Origin: Coix lacryma-jobi var. lacryma-jobi
Lineage: Eukaryota > Streptophyta > Magnoliopsida > Poales > Poaceae
Direction: 5' to 3'
Assembly: GCA_009763385.1 (NCBI GenBank)
Contig: CM019825.1
Span: 1,674,001-1,738,000 of the forward strand
DNA: 64,000 bases
Made by a program: the position numbers and the translations under genes
Notes under the pieces: generated by a model
What the model was told of the DNA's origin: nothing
The model's input: the letters and a program-made list of their open reading frames with translations, nothing else
The model's database searches: none
Part shown: positions 58,593 to 64,000 of the stretch, piece by piece
Numbering within the stretch: position 1 is the first letter of the stretch
Layout of the letters: the number at the start of each line of letters is the position of its first letter

Positions 58593-58892
58593 ATGCTGCG
58601 CCGCAACCCAACCCGCATCGAGCTCCACTCCTCCGACCGCGACGAGCTCGAAGAGCACCTCCGCGCCGCCGCGGGGAGCACCCCAGCAGCAGCCACCACC
58701 AAGGACCCGCCCGGCTACACCACTCCGTCCCCGGTCCCGGGGCCCCCGCAGACCTCCAACCCCCTCCTCCGCCTCCTCCACCCGCCGCCCGGCGCCGCGC
58801 CCTCCAGGTCCCAACGCATCGGCATCGACCTCGCCCTCTCCACCCCGCCGGCCCCCGGCCCGACCCCCCGCCGGCCACCCCATGGAGGTTGA
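58593..58892 (+). CDS. CDC26: Anaphase-promoting complex subunit CDC26 (upstream cistron)
   Basis: 99 aa. The N-terminus MLRRNPTRIELHSSDRDEL is the CDC26 signature; this segment binds the TPR groove of APC6/CDC16 and stabilises the APC/C ubiquitin ligase in the nucleus. The remainder is Pro-rich and disordered, ending RRPPHGG. The frame is open upstream to 58446, but the conserved N-terminus fixes the start at 58593. The start context is weak (C at -3, C at +4). The stop (TGA, 58890-58892) lies 11 bases into the next ORF. In Arabidopsis CDC26 and TTM3 are made from one bicistronic mRNA; the same order is seen here. Confidence 0.88.
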   Translation: MLRRNPTRIELHSSDRDELEEHLRAAAGSTPAAATTKDPPGYTTPSPVPGPPQTSNPLLRLLHPPPGAAPSRSQRIGIDLALSTPPAPGPTPRRPPHGG

Positions 58893-59514
58893 GATCAAGC
58901 TCCGCCTCCCCGACGCCGCCGCGCACCGCCGCCTGTCCGCGTTCCTCGCGCCCCGCCTCCGCCGCACCCACGCCCAGCGGAACCTCTTCTTCGACGCCGC
59001 TGCGCGCACGCTCGCCGCCGCCACCGCCGCGCTCCGCGTCCGTTTCTACGACGGGCCCGACGGCCGCGCCGTCCTCGCGCTCAAGCGCCGCCCGCGGATC
59101 GACGCCGGCGTCAGCCGCGTCGAGGAGGTCGAGGAGCCCCTCGACCCCGCGCTCGCCCTCGCCTGCGCCGACCACCCCGCACGCCTCGGCGGCCTCGACT
59201 CCCCCATCATCCGCCTCGTCGCCGCCGAGTACGGCGTCGGCGGGGACGCCGCGCCCTTCATCTGCCTCGGCGGCTTCAGGAACACGCGCGCCGTCTACGA
59301 CTACGAGCTCGAGGACGGCGGCGGCGGCCTCGTGCTGGAGCTCGACGAGACGGCGTTCGACTTCGGGACCAGCTACGAGCTCGAGTGCGAGACGGCGGAA
59401 CCTGACCAGGTCAAGGAGGTGCTAGAGCGCCTGCTCACGGTGGCCGGCGTGCCCTACGAGTACTCCCGGAGCAACAAGTTCGCCTGCTTCATGGCAGGGA
59501 AGCTGCTTCCTTGA
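58882..59514 (+). CDS. TTM3: TTM3-like triphosphate tunnel metalloenzyme (downstream cistron)
   Basis: 210 aa, intronless, CYTH superfamily. It starts MEVEIKLRL with the ExExK signature (Glu2, Glu4, Lys6). Later tunnel residues fit the family: ALRVRFYD, ALKRRPRID, VEEVEE, ELEDGG, LVLELDE and YELECET (acidic pairs that hold the metal). Plant TTM3 hydrolyses tripolyphosphate. The start codon lies inside the 3' end of CDC26 in another frame (11-base overlap), with a G at +4. No other ATG in any frame exists between the CDC26 ATG and this one, so ribosomes that skip the first would reach it. There is no separate promoter space. Very high GC with G/C third bases. Confidence 0.93.
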   Translation: MEVEIKLRLPDAAAHRRLSAFLAPRLRRTHAQRNLFFDAAARTLAAATAALRVRFYDGPDGRAVLALKRRPRIDAGVSRVEEVEEPLDPALALACADHPARLGGLDSPIIRLVAAEYGVGGDAAPFICLGGFRNTRAVYDYELEDGGGGLVLELDETAFDFGTSYELECETAEPDQVKEVLERLLTVAGVPYEYSRSNKFACFMAGKLLP

Positions 59515-60200
59515 CTGCGCATAGCCTTGTCCGTTCTTGGTATTCCCTTCGCTCCATTAAGCTGCATTCAACAGTCTGAATTGAGTGTCGGTGACGCTTT
59601 GATTAACAGTAACAAAAATATACTAAGTGTGACTTCTCATATTTGGTGTATGCTTTGTTTTTGTGGCAAATGAACTTAATCCTGAGCCTCATCAAATTTG
59701 ATTTCTCCCAAAATCTTTGGGGGCAGGGCAACCCATCTAGTGCAGTGTACCAACTTGGTATTTAAGTACAAGAGCCCTTGTTAGACCATGGGCAGCCACC
59801 AGGTACTGTACCTTCTTCATTTTGTAGCTTAGAATTGTTACCTTTTTTTTTAAAAAAAAAACCCTGCTTAGATTGAAAGCAATGTCAGCCAAACATAGCC
59901 TGCTGGGGTTACCGGCTAACATGTCTAAGCTACAAGGAAAAGAACAAAACGACTCCCCTACATCATACTACAGAAAGGAACAGAGAAACTCACACATGGC
60001 TCCAACCCATCATAGGGCTTAAACCAAGCAATCAAAACATGAGACAGTGCAGACTAGACTACATGAAATTTTCAGTGCAATCTTCATCCATGTATTCAGC
60101 AGAATCTCTTGCCCAAATCGTCATCGCCTCCATCTTCTCATCCAGCTCCTGCCGATCCCCTTCCTTGAGCAGCGGCCGCCATTGCTGAAAATTGTGCAGA
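59515..60200. other. 3' flank of TTM3
   Basis: Probable 3'UTR then unremarkable sequence. T-run and A-run at 59841-59863. No gene. Confidence 0.5.
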
Positions 60201-60229
60201 ATTTTGAAAATCACACAAGGAATTTCTTC

Positions 60230-60760
60230 TCGATCGACATTTTATTTCTTACCATAACCTCCATGATACCCCTGCTAAGAGAAATAGCTTCATATTATGT
60301 TTATGACAACACCAATTTAGCCATTGTTCATGAAAATTCTGCATGCTTTCTGGGTATTTATCCCATCCTAGAACCTCCTTAAAGTTTGACCAGACTGATC
60401 TGGCCATAACATGTTGGAACAGCACATGATCAGCAGTTTCTGGTTTGTTGCAAAGTATGCGATTTTTCCCCCTTTCCATTTCTTCTTTTTCAAAGCCTCC
60501 CCTGTTTGAAGTTTCTCCTGTATTGCAAGCTGGTAACCCCTGATTTCTTCTGCATTCTTCTGTTGGTAACTCCTCGAAATGTCACCAAGCTGTACATGGA
60601 TCTTGTGGGGTAGACCCCTGACTTCGCAAATCCAAGTAACTATATCCTCCTCTTTATATAGTTGAGGGGTTTTAAGCATCTCTGATAGGCAGTACCACTC
60701 CTCTTTATTTAGTTGAATGCTTTTAAGAATTGTTATCTTTTGAGGGCGAATTTTCATAGC
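60230..60760 (-). mobile_element. LINE-type reverse-transcriptase zinc-binding remnant
   Basis: On the minus strand two overlapping frames give KKKWKGGKI... and ILCNKPETADHVLFQHVMARSVWSNF, followed by ...FLLAGVSWRLW and a stop. The pattern Cys...ET..HV.F...AR.VW is the zf-RVT region found after RT in plant non-LTR elements. The second His/Cys is changed and a frame break lies near 60440. Only this C-terminal scrap is present; no RT core. Confidence 0.6.
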
Positions 60761-61955
60761 ATAGCTTCATGAGCAATACTATATTGATCTGAGACAGATA
60801 ATCATGGACCGAGACAGTTGTGGTGCAGTATAAGAGTCAATTCTACAGCCACAAGCAAGCAAAGTTTGTTAATACACATCTTCTATTCTTCAGATGCCTG
60901 AAATCTCCAACAGTTTCAGTCGATGGAAGAACATGTATAGCTTCCAATTGAGGTGCTGAGATTAGGGATTTAAGGTTTCAGGGGGTTACCAAGAGAAAAT
61001 GGATTCACCAGTCTTAGGGAGGAGGTTTGTATATACGCATCTACTATTATGGCTTTATAAGTATGGTTTGTAGGTACCACATGAAGGATGAGATCTTGTT
61101 CACATAATAAATGTTAATAGCATTTGGGCTCTTGATGGAATATGCTTACAAATTTTGCCAATGCACTTAATGGGCCATAAGTTTTCGAGAAAAAAAGATG
61201 TTTTTTACTAGACATACAGATTGCATTTTTTGTTGCCTCACATACAGATTGCAATTTAAATCAATTCCAGATGTACATGGGCATCAGGAAAATCTCACTT
61301 TTATCCAAATTTCATCTTTGATTTTCCTTCACTCGGTCTCAAAAGATCTTTTGAATTCCCCATTGAACTATTTTGTTAGAGGACTTTCGGTAGCAAAAGA
61401 ATCATTCTGTTGTAGCCTTGTAGGGACAGATTGATATAAGTCATATAGTCTTCTTCCTATTAGCAGAATAGCAGCAAAGCTTATGAGCATGTGGTGTCTA
61501 AGACTTGTACTGAAAATGTAAAAAACTGTTCTCTTAAGCAAATTATATAACAGTCTGATATATCGATGAAACTGTGTTTTGCAGCTCTGAAACTGTAAGG
61601 GAAAAAGGAGTAATCGTATAGCTTAGGTTAGGAAAAGGTTAACTCTGGCCCTGTGGTGAAAGGTTGAGGTTGGAAGCCAGCATCATCTCATCTGTATCGA
61701 TGAGAGTTAATTTGTTGAACTCCTACAACATCAAATTGAAGATTGTGTCCATAAACTTGCAGTTAAACTGGTTGAGTGAACAAGTATTGAGATAGTAGTT
61801 GCCAATACCTATGAAGCCATGATTTGATTTACAATATTGCTGCAAGGTTGACGGACTTTTCTGGTAACTTGTACTCCCAATGTGTTCATATGTTCCAGCT
61901 CATACATACCTTGTTGGATTTGAGGAGCGTCTGGGGTCTAGTAGTGTTCATCGAT
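60761..61955. other. Intergenic, no gene seen
   Basis: Ordinary AT-rich sequence; no paired repeat ends and no coding ORF. Confidence 0.45.
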
Positions 61956-62976
61956 GGAAAAAGTCTACTTTTCCTCTCTCAATTTTTGTGAAAATCTGTT
62001 TTTCCTCCATAAACTTCAAAACCGGACAAAAAACCACCCTCAACTTTTGGAACAATGCATCTAACCTCTCTGGTCTGGTTATGGTTATAAGCAGTTTTGG
62101 ATAGTGCTCCCTGGTCCGGTTACAGTTATAAACAGTTTTGGATAGTGGTTTTGATATAGTGACAACGGTTTTGTCTTTTTCTTTTTTATTTATTTTTGCT
62201 GAATCTTTGAAAAATTATAGTTAATTATAGAAAAATCATAAAATAGAAAATAAAATTTTGTTGGACTCTATATGAGAAGGTCTACACAATGAACATATAA
62301 TATAATATGCTTTAGTGCATATGTTTTTCTATAAATAAAATAAATTTATAGCTAAGTTCCAATGAGTATGATTTTTTTAATGCAGTTCAAACTTACAATA
62401 ATTAGTCCATCATAAAAAATTTCATCATAATTGGACTATAGAAACTGTAACAATTAATTATTACAATTAATTTCATACAATAATATGTTTTTTTGTAATT
62501 AATTATAATAATTTATAACTATAGTTTCTATAGTTTAACTATAGTGAAATTTTTATAGTAGGCTAATTATTATATGATTAAATTATAATAAAAATTTTAT
62601 ACTCATTGGATCATGTATATAACTTAGTTATAAATTTATTTTAATTACAAAAAAGTATTTATGTAAAGTTACCATAAAAACTTTGTACTAAAGTATACCA
62701 TATTATATATTCATTATGTAGATTTACTCACGTGGAGTTCAACAAAATTGGATTTTACGTTCTTTATGATTTTTCTATGATTTTTTAAAGATTCAGCAAA
62801 AATAAAAAAAAAAGACAACTGCCAGTAAAACCATCGTCGAAAACCGGTTATGACCGAACTAGAGCGATAAAATATATTGTTTCAAAAGTTGAGAGGGTTA
62901 TTTTGTCTGGTTTTAAAGTTTAGAGAAAAAAGTCAAACTTTCGTGAAAGTCGAGGGAGGGAAAATTGACTTTTTCC
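61956..62976. mobile_element. Mutator-like foldback element, 9-bp TSD
   Basis: Ends GGAAAAAGTC and GACTTTTTCC. TTCATCGAT precedes it (61947-61955) and TTCATCAAT follows it (62977-62985), a 9-bp duplication with one change. The left about 430 bases and right about 390 bases are long diverged inverted copies (AAAACCGGACAAAAAACCACCC against a matching inverted segment), AT-rich in the middle. No transposase. Within the left arm a 40-base stretch (GGTTATGGTTATAAGCAG-like) is duplicated. Confidence 0.8.
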
Positions 62977-63030
62977 TTCATCAATCAATCTCGTAGCAAC
63001 AGCAATCATGTTGAAATCACGTGAGTTTAT

Positions 63031-63402
63031 GGCCCCGTTCGGTACAGCTCAGCTTCACTAGTGAAGCTGTTTTTTTAGAAAATAGCTTCATGAGCAACGT
63101 ACTGGGTGAAACTGAGCTGTTTTGAAAAAAGTGTTTGGCAAAACAGCTTCACCAACAACTTCATTCATGGTTGCGAGAGAGAAATGGAGGTGTAAGCTAT
63201 GAAAAGCTACTTTTTTCAGCTTCATGCGTCAAGCTGTTTTATTCCCCCTCACGAAAACAGCTTCACTCATGAAACTGAAAAAAGTAGTTTTTCATAGTTT
63301 ATACCTTCATGGGTGAAGCTGTTTTGCAAAATGATGTTTGGCAAAAAAAAAAACAGCTCACAACAGTTCATGAAGCTGTTGTGAGCTGTACCAAACAAGC
63401 TC
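63031..63402. mobile_element. MITE of the AGCTTCA-rich family, second copy
   Basis: Begins GGCCCCGTTCGGTACAGCTC and ends GAGCTGTACCAAACAAGC. The interior is again AACAGCTTCA/TGAAGCTGTT in both orientations, inverted relative to 21372-21682. Confidence 0.75.
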
Positions 63403-63589
63403 TGTATATCAGGCCGTTCTGTAGGAAGCAGTCCACTTCGGGCCAGTCTCATGTCAACTGGCCTCGTATTATGGACAAAGCCCACAGAAAATGCTTGGCT
63501 GCTCAGCCCATGTAGTATTCAGAGAATCCGTGCTAGGAAGCCCAGGTTGCAAAGATATAATAACGATGGAAAAGACAGCAATGCGAAAG

Positions 63590-63710
63590 GGCTTGTGGTG
63601 CAGCGGTAGCGAGACCTTATTCATCAGGATTCAAATTTTACTGTTGCAACTTTTGGGTCGTGTGTGTCTAAATTGTACGTGATAAAAAAAAGAAAAACAT
63701 CGACACTTTG
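63590..63710 (+). mobile_element. Possible tRNA-derived SINE
   Basis: GGGCTTGTGGTGCAGCGGTAG resembles the A-box head of grass SINEs. A B-box-like GGATTCAAATTTT follows about 25 bases later, then a unique stretch and an A-rich tail (GATAAAAAAAAGAAAAA). No target duplication was confirmed. Confidence 0.4.
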
Positions 63711-64000
63711 TGGGGAAAGACATCCTCGACACGCTGCAGTTAATGTAGAAATTTTCTGGCATTGTAGGGTCGAGAAAAGGCCTTGAAACCTGACTGTTTT
63801 TTGAACGTGCCTGGAGTAGTACGTGTAAGTATAGTATCTCTGAAGAAAGGTACCCAGTGAGAGTCTGAGTTTTTTTTAAAAAAAAATATATATATATTGG
63901 GGGTGGGGGTGGGGGTGGGGTGGTGGGGAACCAGGGCATAACTAGAGGTTGGTCCTAGCAGTACCACGGTATCACTGTGTTTGCAGGTGAGGTGAGGTGA
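63711..64000. other. Window end, no gene seen
   Basis: Contains an A/T-run (63870-63897) followed by a (GGGGGT)n-like G-rich tract (63899-63927). No coding evidence. Confidence 0.5.

Noticed and set aside
58228..59175. 315-aa open frame antisense to CDC26-TTM3
   Set aside because: Shadow of the GC-rich genes; Gly/Arg-rich and crosses the LTR remnant.

Overview
The window is nuclear DNA of a panicoid grass. Sorghum or a close Andropogoneae relative fits best: the genes have plant introns, some are strongly GC-skewed towards the 5' end, the 5'UTR style is that of a grass, and the intergenic DNA is crowded with Stowaway, Tourist/Harbinger, CACTA, Mutator-like and Copia elements of grass type. 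The species call is inference from repeat style and protein similarity, not from a search.

Layout. Positions 1-17.3 kb hold no gene I can support; they are nested transposons and unremarkable intergenic DNA. An R2R3-MYB gene (subgroup-20-like) lies at 17.5-18.7 kb (+). After another gene-poor stretch comes a ten-exon importin-alpha gene (-, 25.3-28.4 kb), then a ten-exon poly(A) polymerase of the short PAPS3-like type (+, 31.3-35.7 kb, with one GC-AG intron). An intronless von Willebrand A-domain gene sits at 39.2-40.8 kb (+). A hAT-transposase-derived, SLEEPER-like gene with a BED zinc finger is at 43.0-45.2 kb (-); unexplained exon-like fragments lie downstream of it on the same strand. A small acidic protein of unknown role is at 47.6-48.1 kb (-).

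From 48.6 to 55.0 kb there is a wrecked CYP76-like cytochrome P450. It was split by a gag-only Copia-type LTR element (48,811-53,686, TSD TCCTT). The 5' LTR of that element was itself hit by a 2,043-bp solo LTR (TSD GCGAC). A 190-bp MITE interrupts the P450 C-terminus. Next to it is an intact six-exon short-chain dehydrogenase/reductase (-, 55.3-57.7 kb).

The most interesting locus is at 58.6-59.5 kb. An APC/C subunit CDC26 ORF (99 aa) overlaps the start of a TTM3 triphosphatase ORF (210 aa) by 11 bases in another frame, with no ATG in any frame between the two start codons. This is the CDC26-TTM3 bicistronic arrangement known from Arabidopsis, in a layout suited to leaky scanning. A truncated Copia-type LTR element ends about 115 bp upstream of it. 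The window closes with LINE, Mutator-foldback, MITE and SINE-like remnants.

The genes look like independent housekeeping or regulatory loci (nuclear import, mRNA polyadenylation, cell cycle, transcription), not one pathway. The only functional pairing suggested by position is the dead P450 beside the live SDR, and that is speculative.
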